DNA of 64,000 nucleotides, taken from NCBI RefSeq assembly GCF_004125265.1, contig NZ_RDTE01000003.1, positions 4,712,001 to 4,776,000 of the forward strand, given 5' to 3'. This DNA is from Streptomyces lydicus. Lineage in GTDB: Bacteria; Actinomycetota; Actinomycetes; Streptomycetales; Streptomycetaceae. The first letter of the stretch is position 1. The number at the start of each line of letters is the position of its first letter. Under the pieces are notes generated by a model. That model had not been told where the DNA came from and made no database searches. It saw nothing but the letters and a program-made list of their open reading frames with translations. Positions 17,380 to 25,701 of the stretch are shown here, in pieces. The translations under genes were made by a program, and so were the position numbers.

Positions 17380-18582
17380 TCAGCCGCGTCCGCGCCCGGT
17401 GAACTTCTGCCCGACACCGAGCCCGCGGAGGTTGGCGAGGACCTGGGGGTCCTGGGCGTCGAGCCAGTCGCAGAGCTGGCGGAAGGAGACCAGCCGGACG
17501 TCCTTGTGCTTGCCGCCGGCGATGTGCTTGACGGCTTCCTCGACGGCGTCCATGTAGATGCCGCCGTTCCACTGCTCGAAGTGGTTGCCGACGAACAACG
17601 GGGCCCGGTTCGTCTCGTACGCCCGCTGGAAGCCGGCTATGTAGGCCTCGGTGGCCTGCTTGCGCCAGCGCGGGTAGTTGGCCGGCGGGCCCTTGGTGGA
17701 GTTCTGTGACTGGTTGAACATCAGGTTGAAGTCCATCGAGAGGCACTCGCGGTGCCCGGGGAACGGTATCGACTGGAGCGGGAAGTCCCAGACGCCCTGC
17801 TTCTTGGTGGGCCAGACCTGGAGGCCGCCCGGGGAGCTGGCGTCGTAGCGCCAGCCGCGCTTGCGGGCCGTGGGCAGCAGGTTGGCCTGGCCGAGCAGGC
17901 AGGGCGTACGGGAGCCGACGAGTTCCTTGCTGTAGTCGAACGGCAGCGGTTCGACATCGGTGAAGCCGGTGTTCGTCCGCCACTTGGTGACGAAGTCCAT
18001 GGCCTGCTCGATCTCGGAGTCCCACTGGGCGGGGGTCCAGTTGGCGACGGAGCCCCTGCCTCCGCAGAAGTGTCCGTTGAAGTGGGTGCCTATTTCGTGG
18101 CCGTCCAGCCACGCCGCGCGCACGTTCTTCAGCGTCGCCTTGATGTGCTCATCGGTGAGGTAACCGATGTCGGAGGCGCCGACGGGGTTGTTCGGCGGAC
18201 GGTACAGGCGCTTCTTCGATTCGGGCAGCAGATACAGCCCGGAGAGGAAGAAGGTCATCGAGGCGTTGTGTTCCTTGGCGAGCTTGCGGAAACGCGGGAA
18301 GAGGCCGTTGCCCACTTCCCCCGCCCCGTCCCAGGAGAAGACCACGAATTGCGGCGGCTTCTGGCCCGGCGCCAGCTTCTCCGGTGCGGGCGGCTGGTTC
18401 GGCTGCTTTCCGGTGTACTCCGTGGAGCCGTCGCCTATCGGCTTGCCCTTGGCCTTCTGGCCGGGATTGGATCCCACCTTGTCGGAAGCCGACGACCCGG
18501 AAGGTGAGCAGCCGGCAACGGAGAGTGCGGCCGCCGCTCCGACCCCGAGTCCAAATATGCCCCGGCGGCTGATGTGACGCAT
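17380..18582 (-). CDS. Tat-exported lipoprotein, polysaccharide-deacetylase-like
   Basis: 400 residues. The start (MRHISRRGIFGLG) carries a twin-arginine motif and the hydrophobic stretch ends in the lipobox LSVAGC, so it is probably a Tat-dependent lipoprotein. The mature part resembles NodB/polysaccharide deacetylases: FVVFSWDGAGE at the first strand, MTFFLSGLY, and HEIGTHFNGH with the metal-binding HxxxH-like histidines. The usual TFDD is replaced by FSWDGA, so metal binding may differ. An ATG twelve bases earlier (18594) is a second start option. No partner genes are adjacent. Confidence 0.82.
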   Translation of the reverse strand: MRHISRRGIFGLGVGAAAALSVAGCSPSGSSASDKVGSNPGQKAKGKPIGDGSTEYTGKQPNQPPAPEKLAPGQKPPQFVVFSWDGAGEVGNGLFPRFRKLAKEHNASMTFFLSGLYLLPESKKRLYRPPNNPVGASDIGYLTDEHIKATLKNVRAAWLDGHEIGTHFNGHFCGGRGSVANWTPAQWDSEIEQAMDFVTKWRTNTGFTDVEPLPFDYSKELVGSRTPCLLGQANLLPTARKRGWRYDASSPGGLQVWPTKKQGVWDFPLQSIPFPGHRECLSMDFNLMFNQSQNSTKGPPANYPRWRKQATEAYIAGFQRAYETNRAPLFVGNHFEQWNGGIYMDAVEEAVKHIAGGKHKDVRLVSFRQLCDWLDAQDPQVLANLRGLGVGQKFTGRGRG

Positions 18583-18886
18583 AACGGTACCCATCGCATT
18601 CGTTGGAAGTTCTGATACGGGGGACGCCCGGAGAAGTGAGGCGCCCGGGAAGACGGGGAGGCAGCTGCCGAGGTTCCGCTTCGACCCGAGAAATGAGGAT
18701 CCGCAACGGAGGAGGTTCTCCAGGGTGAGGATCCTCGCGGAAGAGGATTTCGAGGGGTGAGAGTTCTTGAGGAGTGAGGACTCTCAACTGAGGGAATTCT
18801 CGGCGGCGGGCGGATGGCGGAGCGCGGCTTGCTCTCCAATGCCGTGGGAGGCGCCCGGAAGCGGGAGCCTCGCACTCCGCAGCCAA

Positions 18887-18988
18887 CTACGCGCGGGATA
18901 ACTCCGAATAGGAGCAGGCAACCGGAACCGGAACCGCAATCGCTTGCCCCCCGGCACGGCCGCCGCTGCCCGGCGTCGTCTCCTGCAT
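18887..18988 (-). CDS. Possible 33-residue peptide
   Basis: ATG at 18988 is preceded by GGGGGGAACACC, a strong ribosome site at good spacing. The peptide starts MQETTPGSGGRAGG and ends SYSELSRA. It resembles nothing I know, is not hydrophobic enough to be a signal peptide, and could be a leader or chance frame upstream of the deacetylase gene. Confidence 0.25.
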   Translation of the reverse strand: MQETTPGSGGRAGGQAIAVPVPVACSYSELSRA

Positions 18989-19091
18989 GGTGTTCCCCCC
19001 GTTCGATGGGCAGGGCGCAGAGCCGGAGGCCTCAGCGGCCCTCAACCAACACCCTTGGACACCCCTGACTCTCACGGAGATCGCTAGCGCA

Positions 19092-19113
19092 CCGTTAACG
19101 CCTCACTAACAAC
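19092..19113. promoter_or_regulatory. Motif shared with the DUF4232 upstream region
   Basis: CCGTTAACGCCTCACTAACAA here resembles CCGTGAACGCCTCACT followed by CACTAACAA at 48629-48660. Both lie upstream of leftward genes for exported lipoproteins, suggesting a common regulator or promoter class. Confidence 0.35.
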
Positions 19114-19179
19114 CGTTTTGGTGGGGAGCTGGGTTGGGGGGCGCGGATGAACAGCGCCGGGAACGGCACACCGTGAGGA

Positions 19180-20166
19180 TCATGGCCGACTATCGGTGAC
19201 GTGGATGGTCTGGGGTGTACTGGCGGCGGCGTCCCGGCGTGGAGCGGGGCAGGGAGAGGTCACAGGACTCACCGTGCCGCCGGCCTCGGCCAGGGCTTCG
19301 ACGACGGCAAGGACCGACGGGCGGACCGACGCGTCCGTACGCCATGTCGCGTACACCCGGCGGGTCAGCGCCGGCTCGACGTCCACGATCCGGACGCCGG
19401 CGGGAAGCGGCCCCAGCCCCAGTGTGGGCACTACGGCCAGACCGACTCCCGCCGCGACCAGGGCCAGCTGGGTGGGGTGCTCGGAGACGGTGTGCACGAT
19501 GCGGGGTTCCGCACCGTGGCTCCGCATGGTGAGCACCAGCCACTCGTGGCATGTCGAGCGCCGTGCCCGGCTGATCCACGGTTCGTCGACGAGGTCACCG
19601 ATGCCCACCGTGGCGCGCTCGGCCAGGGGGTGTCCTTCGGGCAGGGCCACCTTGGCGGCGTCCGTCACCACGAGCCGCTTTGCCACCCCTGCGGGCCAGG
19701 ACAGTGGCGAGTGGGCCCAGTCCTGGACCACCCCGACGTCCAGATCGCCCCGTTCCACCTGCACCAGCGGCGACGCGAAATCCATCTCGCTGACCCGTAG
19801 TTCGAGGTCGGGCGCACGCTCACCCAGCAGTCGCAGCGCGTGGGGGACCAGACCCCGGGCAGCCGTGGGGAAGGCACCCAGCGTGAGCGTGCCCACCACG
19901 TCTCCCCGGTGTGCCTGCAACTCGGCCTCGGTACGGTCCACCAGCTCCAGGATGCGTTCGGCACGGTCCGCCAACAAGCGGGCCACCGGGGTCAGTTCCA
20001 CGCCGCGCCCGTTGCGTACCACGATGCGGTGCCCGCATTCGTGCTCCAGCTTGTGGATCTGCTGGGAGACGGCGGACGCCGATACGTACAGGACGTCCGC
20101 CGCCGCGCTGACGGAGCCGTACTGCGCCAGGGCCCGCAGGGTGCGGAGGCGGTCGAGGTTGAGCAC
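19180..20166 (-). CDS. LysR family transcriptional regulator
   Basis: 328 residues. The N-terminal winged helix is complete (LRTLRALAQYGSVSAAADVL, then SASAVSQQIHKLEHECG), followed by the two-lobe periplasmic-binding-like effector domain (about 90-295). Start ATG 20166. It is divergent from the EamA transporter with only 75 bp between, the standard arrangement for LysR control of an adjacent exporter, so the transporter and its coupled acetyltransferase are the likely targets. Confidence 0.93.
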   Translation of the reverse strand: MLNLDRLRTLRALAQYGSVSAAADVLYVSASAVSQQIHKLEHECGHRIVVRNGRGVELTPVARLLADRAERILELVDRTEAELQAHRGDVVGTLTLGAFPTAARGLVPHALRLLGERAPDLELRVSEMDFASPLVQVERGDLDVGVVQDWAHSPLSWPAGVAKRLVVTDAAKVALPEGHPLAERATVGIGDLVDEPWISRARRSTCHEWLVLTMRSHGAEPRIVHTVSEHPTQLALVAAGVGLAVVPTLGLGPLPAGVRIVDVEPALTRRVYATWRTDASVRPSVLAVVEALAEAGGTVSPVTSPCPAPRRDAAASTPQTIHVTDSRP

Positions 20167-20241
20167 GGTGAAGGACTCCTACATCGGCGGATCACATTTT
20201 ATTGCTTGTCGTTGACCGGCGGTGATCGCAGGGTTTTCGCC

Positions 20242-21441
20242 ATGGACTCGTCTCCCCCCAGGGCCGACGAGGAGGCCTCCTCCTTGTCCTGCCCCGCCCC
20301 CCGTTCCTCTCCCGACGCCGATCCCCACGCCTCTCCTGACGCCGATCCCCAGGCCACTCCTGACGCCGATCCCCAGGCCACTCCCGATGCCGCCCACCAG
20401 GCCACTCCCGATGCCGATCCCGAAGTCGACATCCGCCGAGGCGGTGCCGGCGCTCCGCAACGCCCCTGCACCACCCGTCCGCGTCTCGACTGGCGGGTGC
20501 GCTTCGGCCTCCTTGCGCTGGTCTGGGGCCTGAGCTTCCTCTTCGTCAAGATCAGCGGGGAGGTGTACGCGCCGCTCCAGGTGTCCTGGGGACGCGTCGC
20601 CTTCGGCGCGGCCGCCCTGCTCGCCGTCCTCGCGGCCCGACGGCAGCCGCTTCCCCGGGCCGGGTCCCTGTGGGCCCATCTCGCGGTGGCCGGGCTCTTC
20701 CTGAACGCCGTCCCGTTTACGCTCTTCGCCTACTCCGAGGAGCGGATCAGCTCCGCGCTCGCCGGCATCTGCAACGCCACCACCCCTCTGTTCACGCTGC
20801 TGGTCGCGGTCAGCGCGCTGCCGGGGGAGCGACCCCACCGCAACCAGCTGGCCGGTATGGCCCTCGGCTTCGCGGGAGTGCTGGTGGTCTTCGGCATCTG
20901 GAACGGTGCCGACGGGGGCGACCCGGCGGGTGTGGGCATGGCCCTGGGGGCAGCCGCGAGCATGGGCGCGGGATGGGTGTATGTCCGCCGCTTTCTCACC
21001 GGTCACGGCCATTCCGCGCTCTCCTTGGCGGCGGCCCAACTGACCGCGGGCGCCGCAGAGCTCGCCTTGGTCACACCTTTCCTCACCACCGCGCCCACGA
21101 CCTTCCCGGCCGCACCGACGCTCTCCCTCCTGATCCTGGGTGCGCTGGGCACGGGAGCGGCGTTCCTGATGCAGTACGGCCTGGTACGGGACGCCGGCGT
21201 CACCCTGGCGTCGATGGTGACCTATCTGGTCCCCGTCATCTCCACGCTGGCGGGCGTCGCCGTCCTGCACGAGCCGCTGAACTGGCACCAGCCGGTGGGC
21301 GCCGTCGTCATCCTGGCCGGTGCGGCCCTTTCGCAGCGCACGGGGCGTACGGCAGTCCCGCGCGGGCCGGACAGCCGACTCGGCACCCGCAGCAACGGCA
21401 CCCGCCGCAACGGCAGCCCCGAAGAAAGGTGCACACGATGA
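20242..21441 (+). CDS. EamA/DMT-family transporter with N-terminal repeat tail
   Basis: 399 residues. About ten hydrophobic helices (residues about 95-370) with two EamA halves: FGLLALVWGLSFLFVK opens the first and MGAGWVYVRRFLTG the second. The first 60 residues are an acidic tail made of an eight-residue unit, DADPQATP, repeated about four times with drift. ATG 20242 is supported only by a weak AGGG. The stop overlaps the next start (ATGA), so it is translationally coupled to the acetyltransferase. Family members export amino acids or other small metabolites. Confidence 0.88.
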   Translation: MDSSPPRADEEASSLSCPAPRSSPDADPHASPDADPQATPDADPQATPDAAHQATPDADPEVDIRRGGAGAPQRPCTTRPRLDWRVRFGLLALVWGLSFLFVKISGEVYAPLQVSWGRVAFGAAALLAVLAARRQPLPRAGSLWAHLAVAGLFLNAVPFTLFAYSEERISSALAGICNATTPLFTLLVAVSALPGERPHRNQLAGMALGFAGVLVVFGIWNGADGGDPAGVGMALGAAASMGAGWVYVRRFLTGHGHSALSLAAAQLTAGAAELALVTPFLTTAPTTFPAAPTLSLLILGALGTGAAFLMQYGLVRDAGVTLASMVTYLVPVISTLAGVAVLHEPLNWHQPVGAVVILAGAALSQRTGRTAVPRGPDSRLGTRSNGTRRNGSPEERCTR

Positions 21442-21893
21442 AGATCGCGGTGGACGACCTCTCCGGACCGGAGATCGCCCGGTTCCTCCAGGAGCACGTC
21501 CAGCAGATGCGGTCCCTCACGCCGCTGGAGAGCAAGCACGCCCTCGACCTCGACAGCCTCCGCAAGCCCGGCATCACGTTCTGGTCGGTCTCGGACGGCG
21601 ACGACCTGGTGGGCTGCGGCGCGCTCAAAAGGCTGGACGCGGGGCACGCCGAGCTGAAGTCGATGCGTACCCGGCCGGCGCGGCAGCGGAGCGGGGTCGC
21701 CTCCCTGCTGCTGGAGCACATCATCGCCGAGGCCCGGCGGATGCGCTTCACCCGGCTGAGTCTGGAGACCGGCGCGGCCGGGTTCTTCCTGCCCGCCCGG
21801 CGGCTGTACGAGAAATTCGGGTTCCGGGAGTGCGCACCGTTCGCGGACTACCGGCCCGATCGGAACAGTACGTTCATGACGAGGGCGCTGTAA
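21438..21893 (+). CDS. GNAT-family N-acetyltransferase
   Basis: 151 residues, normal length. The acetyl-CoA loop is RQRSGVASLLL (the R/QxxGxG/A pattern) with the preceding strand AELKSMRT, and the C-terminal RLYEKFGFREC is typical of GNAT enzymes related to YncA-like acetyltransferases. It overlaps the EamA transporter by four bases. An export protein coupled to an acetylase suggests handling of a small amine or amino acid. Its end overlaps the convergent SUKH-3 gene by about 20 bases. Confidence 0.93.
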   Translation: MKIAVDDLSGPEIARFLQEHVQQMRSLTPLESKHALDLDSLRKPGITFWSVSDGDDLVGCGALKRLDAGHAELKSMRTRPARQRSGVASLLLEHIIAEARRMRFTRLSLETGAAGFFLPARRLYEKFGFRECAPFADYRPDRNSTFMTRAL

Positions 21894-22365
21894 GCACGTC
21901 GTGCTGCAGGCCCCCGACGTACAGGGCGGCAATCGCCTCTCTGATGCCGACTCCCATGTAGGAGAACCCGGTGTGGTGGATGCAGAACATGCGCTCCGCC
22001 GGGTCGATGACGGCGAGGCCCCCTTCGATCTTGTCCCAGCCGACGGGGAAGACGGGCCGCTGCAGTTCCTCGGAGAGTTCGGTGATCTCTTCGGCCTCAC
22101 CGGCGCAGTATCTGGCGCAGGTGTTGAAGTGTTCCGTGCGGCCCGGGGAGTAAGGGAAGGTCACGTCCAGGAACCCGTAGGAGCGCAGGAAGGACTCGGC
22201 GGCGGGAAAGAGCGAAACGGCACAGCCGTGAGCAGCCAGGTCGGAGATCACGAACTGCGTCAATGCGGCGACCCGGTCCGCCTCGTCGCGCCCCGGGTAC
22301 CATCCCGCTTCGGCGAGAAAATGGTCAACCTGGTTGAGTACTGCGTCACTTGGCACGGGGGTCAC
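21874..22365 (-). CDS. SUKH-3 family (immunity-like) protein
   Basis: 163 residues. The phrases GWYPGRDE, FNTCARYCAGEAEEI, VFPVGWD and HHTGFSYMG are characteristic of the SUKH-3 branch of the SUKH superfamily, in which many members neutralise polymorphic toxins delivered by neighbours. No toxin gene is beside it, so it may be an orphan immunity gene, or a member with a different role. It is convergent with and overlaps the GNAT gene. Its G+C content is slightly lower than that of the surrounding genes. Confidence 0.85.
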   Translation of the reverse strand: MTPVPSDAVLNQVDHFLAEAGWYPGRDEADRVAALTQFVISDLAAHGCAVSLFPAAESFLRSYGFLDVTFPYSPGRTEHFNTCARYCAGEAEEITELSEELQRPVFPVGWDKIEGGLAVIDPAERMFCIHHTGFSYMGVGIREAIAALYVGGLQHDVLTAPSS

Positions 22366-22416
22366 CTCTCAGAAGTCCCGGAGCGTAGGCCGCTCGCTCG
22401 AAGCGTATGCCGCTCG

Positions 22417-22602
22417 GATGTCGCCGAGCGGGTCCGCAAGGAGTTCGCCCATGTACTAGACACCCCGGACGGCCGGATCGGGAGGCTGACCGCCTGCGCG
22501 GAAATCCTCCAGGCGGCTCCGCGAGTGCCGTTCTACGCGGCACTGGCCGACGGTGTGCGGCAGCACCTCAGCCGGTTGCAGGAAGCAGGATCCCGAACGT
22601 AA
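22417..22602 (+). pseudogene. Coding fragment of unknown protein
   Basis: A 61-codon frame with strongly G/C-biased third positions, reading DVAERVRKEFAHVLDTPDG and ending QHLSRLQEAGSRT before TAA. It has no start codon or ribosome site at its left end, so it looks like the tail of a gene lost upstream. I do not recognise the family. Confidence 0.4.
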
Positions 22603-22838
22603 CCGGAATGGTCGTCGGACGTCGATTCCGCGCCGTCGAAGCACCCCAACGAACCCTGCGGAACCACTCATTCCGCCGTGTCGCCGGATGTTCCGGTGCA
22701 GGTCAGCGCATTAAGGGGCCCCACCTGTGTGGTCGTGCCCGCCTGTCAGACTTTGGGGGCACGTTGAACCACTTCCGGAACGGACACGTGGTCACCAGTG
22801 TCACCTGTACCTGCATGCCGTACGTCCCGGGGAGATTC

Positions 22839-23627
22839 ATGACGCGCAGATGGTCGCTCATCACCACGATTGCCGTACTGACCGTCGCGCTGGGCTTTGT
22901 CGTCACCCAACTGGTGCGCGGCCAGGGGGCCGAAGGGGCCGAGGGCGCCGGGAAGGAGCAGGCCGGGGGGAAGTCGGCCGGGACGGGCCCGAGTTCCGGG
23001 GGCGGGTCGCTGCGTGGCATCGGGTGGTGGCCGCTGCACCGGTCCGGTACCGCGAAGGCGGGTGAGCACGATGCCGTCGTCAATGCCGGCGGGCAGTGGA
23101 CCGACGGTCCCGAGGGCGGTGCCCTGCGGCTGGACGGCAAGAGCGGATACGCGGACACCGGCTCCCGGCTCGACACGGCCGGCAAGGACTACTCGGTCGC
23201 CGCGCGGGTGCGGCTGACCCCCGAGGACCTGAACGGCTTCCACACCGTGCTGTCCCAGGACGGCGACCAGGCCAGCACGTTCTACCTCCAGTACTCCGGA
23301 CAGGACCAGAACTTCGCCTTCAGTTTCACCGGCGCCCGTACCGTCGCGGAGAAGGCCGAGCAGCCGCGGGCCGGCCGCTGGTACCACCTCACCGGCACGT
23401 ACCGCCAGAAGGACCACCGGATGCGGATCTATGTGGACGGCCGGCTGGCGGGGAGCAGGGCGGCCGTCGGCAGGGTGAAGCCCACCGGCGACGTGGTGGT
23501 CGGACGCGCCAAGTTCGGCGGCAAGGCGGCCGATCACTGGAAGGGCGATGTCTCCGATGTGCACCTCTACGACCGGGAGCTGACGCCCGGTGAGGTGAGC
23601 TCGCTTTCCTCCCACGAACCGGACTGA
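22839..23627 (+). CDS. Secreted or anchored LamG (concanavalin-like) domain protein
   Basis: 262 residues. An N-terminal hydrophobic segment (WSLITTIAVLTVALGFVVT) acts as signal anchor. A Gly/Ser-rich linker leads to a LamG-type jelly roll (about 65-255) with ALRLDGKSGYADTG, VAARVRLT, WYHLTGTY and YVDGRLAGS, the pattern of laminin-G-3/pentraxin-like domains that bind glycans. ATG 22839 follows GGGGAG. A sigma-factor gene lies downstream with a 150-bp gap and may be unrelated. Ligand unknown. Confidence 0.85.
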   Translation: MTRRWSLITTIAVLTVALGFVVTQLVRGQGAEGAEGAGKEQAGGKSAGTGPSSGGGSLRGIGWWPLHRSGTAKAGEHDAVVNAGGQWTDGPEGGALRLDGKSGYADTGSRLDTAGKDYSVAARVRLTPEDLNGFHTVLSQDGDQASTFYLQYSGQDQNFAFSFTGARTVAEKAEQPRAGRWYHLTGTYRQKDHRMRIYVDGRLAGSRAAVGRVKPTGDVVVGRAKFGGKAADHWKGDVSDVHLYDRELTPGEVSSLSSHEPD

Positions 23628-23776
23628 CGGCGGTACCGGGGCGGGTTCACCGCCGCCGCGGGCCGGCGGGCACGCCGCACGGAGCGAGCGAGTGCTCGCG
23701 GCGGCGCCCGTCGGCCTGCCCGCGGTCGGCGGCATCCGTCTTCCCCCCCACAGACGAACCGGAGAGGAAAAGGCCC

Positions 23777-24508
23777 TTGTCGGCCAGTGCTTCGACCGAA
23801 GACTGCATATCCCGTCCCCAGGCCGCGGAACACAGCCGCCAGGCCGGGGAATGTAGCCCCCACACCGCGGAACACGGCCCCCACGCCGCGGAACGCAGCC
23901 CCCACGCCGCGGAACGCAGCCCGCAGACCGCGGAAATCCGCCCCCACACCCCAGAGCTCCACCCCCACGCCGCGGAGCTCCGTCCGGACGACTTCCTCAG
24001 AGCGCTCTACCAGTTCCACGGCAGCGCGCTGCTGCAGTTCGCCGCGCGGCGGCTGGGGGGCGACTGGCACCGTGCCGAGGACGTCCTCCAGGAAGTCGCG
24101 ATCCGCGCCTGGCGCCACGCCGGGGACCTCGACCCGACCGCGGATTCGGTGCGGCCGTGGCTGTTCACCGTGCTGCGCAACCTCGTCATCGACGGCCACC
24201 GGGCCCGCCAGGCGAGACCACCGGAGGCCGGCGACCCGGAACTCGCCCACCTCCCGGTGTCCGACGAGGTGGACCACATCCTCACCTCCCAGGTGCTGAT
24301 CGAGGCGCTGCGGGACCTGCGGCCGCCGCAGCGCGAGGTCCTGCTGCACGTGCACTACCTGGGGCGCAGCGTCAACCAGACGGCCCGGGTCCTCGGTGTG
24401 CCGCCGGGCACGGTCAAGTCCCGTACGTTCTACGCCGCCCGGGCCCTGCGGGAGGCGCTGCGCAGCCGCGGGCTGCAGGCGGGCGGCCGGGACCGGGCCG
24501 CCGGATGA
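23777..24508 (+). CDS. ECF sigma factor with N-terminal heptapeptide-repeat tail
   Basis: 243 residues. The C-terminal 170 form a standard group-IV sigma factor: region 2 (FLRALYQFHGSALLQFAARR, then RAEDVLQEVAIRAWRH) and region 4 (LRDLRPPQREVLLHVHYLG, then PGTVKSRTFYAARALR). The first 70 residues are unusual: about eight copies of a seven-residue unit resembling HAAERSP, encoded by a 21-bp tandem repeat. The TTG start at 23777 has GGAGAGG and AAAAGG upstream. An anti-sigma gene is not adjacent. It overlaps nothing, but ends four bases from the convergent membrane gene. Confidence 0.88.
   Translation: MSASASTEDCISRPQAAEHSRQAGECSPHTAEHGPHAAERSPHAAERSPQTAEIRPHTPELHPHAAELRPDDFLRALYQFHGSALLQFAARRLGGDWHRAEDVLQEVAIRAWRHAGDLDPTADSVRPWLFTVLRNLVIDGHRARQARPPEAGDPELAHLPVSDEVDHILTSQVLIEALRDLRPPQREVLLHVHYLGRSVNQTARVLGVPPGTVKSRTFYAARALREALRSRGLQAGGRDRAAG
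23840..23990 (+). repeat. 21-bp tandem repeat encoding heptapeptides
   Basis: Units resembling CCGCGGAACGCAGCCCCCACG recur about seven times with drift and stay in frame, giving the sigma-factor tail AAERSPH. Length variation by slippage would change the tail by whole heptads. Confidence 0.75.
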
Positions 24509-24511
24509 GGC

Positions 24512-25453
24512 TCAGGCGAAACGTCCCGCGTGCCGGGTGATCTCCAGGCCGAGTGGTCCGGTGTCGAGGGAGCCGTCCGCACCGGCCCGCCAGGGCCACC
24601 CCGCGGGCGCGTCGCCGAGCACCAGCAGCGCGTCCCCGCGCCGCAGGCCGTTCAGCGCCCCCGCCCGCCGCGGGAGCTGTGAGGCGTCCACGACGAACAG
24701 GTGCGGCGCCTCACCCTGGACGGCGATCCGGCTGCTGCCCTCGATCAGCCGGAAGATCTGGGTGACCTCGGACGCTCCGGGCTCCGGCGCTCCCGGGGCC
24801 GCCGACGCCACCCTGGCGAACGCTTCCTCCAGGCTGGCCGCGGTGTGCAGACGCGAGGTCCGCGGTGCGTCGCCGGGCATGAACCCGTCGCGGGCCAGGG
24901 ATCCCACCAGGGTGACCTCGGCGAGCGCGCCCACCGGGCCGGCCAGCGCTTCGGCGACGACGGCCCGCGCCAGGCCGCGCACCTCGTCGTCCGGGCCCGA
25001 CACGGAGACCGGACCCGCCGCCCGGGAGAGGTCGACCAGCACCCGGTCGGCGCCGTTCAGCCCCACGGTCACCGTCAGCGCGTACGGCAGGGCCGGTTCG
25101 CCCTCCGGGCCGGGGCGGTGCAGGTTGTCGGGCGAGATCGTCCAGCGCTCGCCGTCCGCCTCGGCGGTCCAGGGCGCGGGGGCGTTCTCCTCCGGGCCGG
25201 CCAGCAGCAGTCCGAGGCGTTCCTCGGAGTAGACGACGGCGTACAGGTCGGGCAGCGACCGGCCGGAGCGCAGGCATTCGCCCGTCAGGCGGCGCAGGCC
25301 GGCGTTGACCACGTCCAGCGCCTCCCGCCCCATGACGGCGGCCGAGGCGGTGGCGGGCTTCGGCGGGCGGGGCCGCCGCTCGGTGACGATCAGCGCGGCC
25401 ACCGCCCCGATCAGCGCCAGCCCCAGCACCACGGCCAGGACGTACCAGATCAT
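24512..25453 (-). CDS. Membrane-anchored protein next to the T7SS ATPase
   Basis: 313 residues. One N-terminal helix (MIWYVLAVVLGLALIGAV) precedes a basic stretch and an exposed domain with phrases LPDLYAVVYSEERLGLLLAG and WTISPDNLHRPG. I do not recognise a named family. The start at 25453 is supported by AAGGAG. It is divergent from the EccC gene across a 248-bp region bearing a 30-bp inverted repeat. Its position suggests a T7SS-associated accessory protein, which is inference. It ends four bases from the convergent sigma-factor gene. Confidence 0.75.
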   Translation of the reverse strand: MIWYVLAVVLGLALIGAVAALIVTERRPRPPKPATASAAVMGREALDVVNAGLRRLTGECLRSGRSLPDLYAVVYSEERLGLLLAGPEENAPAPWTAEADGERWTISPDNLHRPGPEGEPALPYALTVTVGLNGADRVLVDLSRAAGPVSVSGPDDEVRGLARAVVAEALAGPVGALAEVTLVGSLARDGFMPGDAPRTSRLHTAASLEEAFARVASAAPGAPEPGASEVTQIFRLIEGSSRIAVQGEAPHLFVVDASQLPRRAGALNGLRRGDALLVLGDAPAGWPWRAGADGSLDTGPLGLEITRHAGRFA

Positions 25454-25551
25454 CTTCTGACTCCTTGTCGGGACGCCCCGGCGGCGGAGCCGGGACGGGT
25501 AAATGCGGGGGCGGCACCACGGCCAAGTCGCGGTGCGGTACCCGAAGGCCA

Positions 25552-25628
25552 CTACGGCGCCCGTCCGCGGATGGTTCACGGATGTGGGACGGACGGGCCC
25601 GTGAACCATCCGCGGACCGGCGCCGTAG
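25552..25628. promoter_or_regulatory. Near-perfect 30-bp inverted repeat in divergent promoter region
   Basis: Left arm 25552-25581 and right arm 25599-25628 match at 29 of 30 positions around a 17-base loop. The inner 17 bases, CCGCGGATGGTTCACGG, are perfectly mirrored. It sits between the divergent membrane gene (start 25453) and the EccC gene (start 25702). It is too long for a simple operator; it could be a leader hairpin or attenuator for EccC, a bidirectional terminator or a mobile-element footprint. Confidence 0.7.
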
Positions 25629-25701
25629 GTCCCCTCAGTGGCACGGGTGCCCTCGATCGGGGCCCCGCGGCTCCCCATTCACGCCGGCTGGAGGACGTTT
25701 C

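Larger units (their letters stand above)
18583..19179. other. Upstream region of the deacetylase with G/A-rich repeats
   Basis: This stretch of about 600 bases has no sizeable gene. From about 18631 to 18790 short units such as GAGAAGTGAGG, GAGAAATGAGG and GGGTGAGGAT recur five or six times. A 33-codon frame lies at 18887-18988, and a motif shared with the DUF4232 promoter region lies at 19092-19113. Confidence 0.5.
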
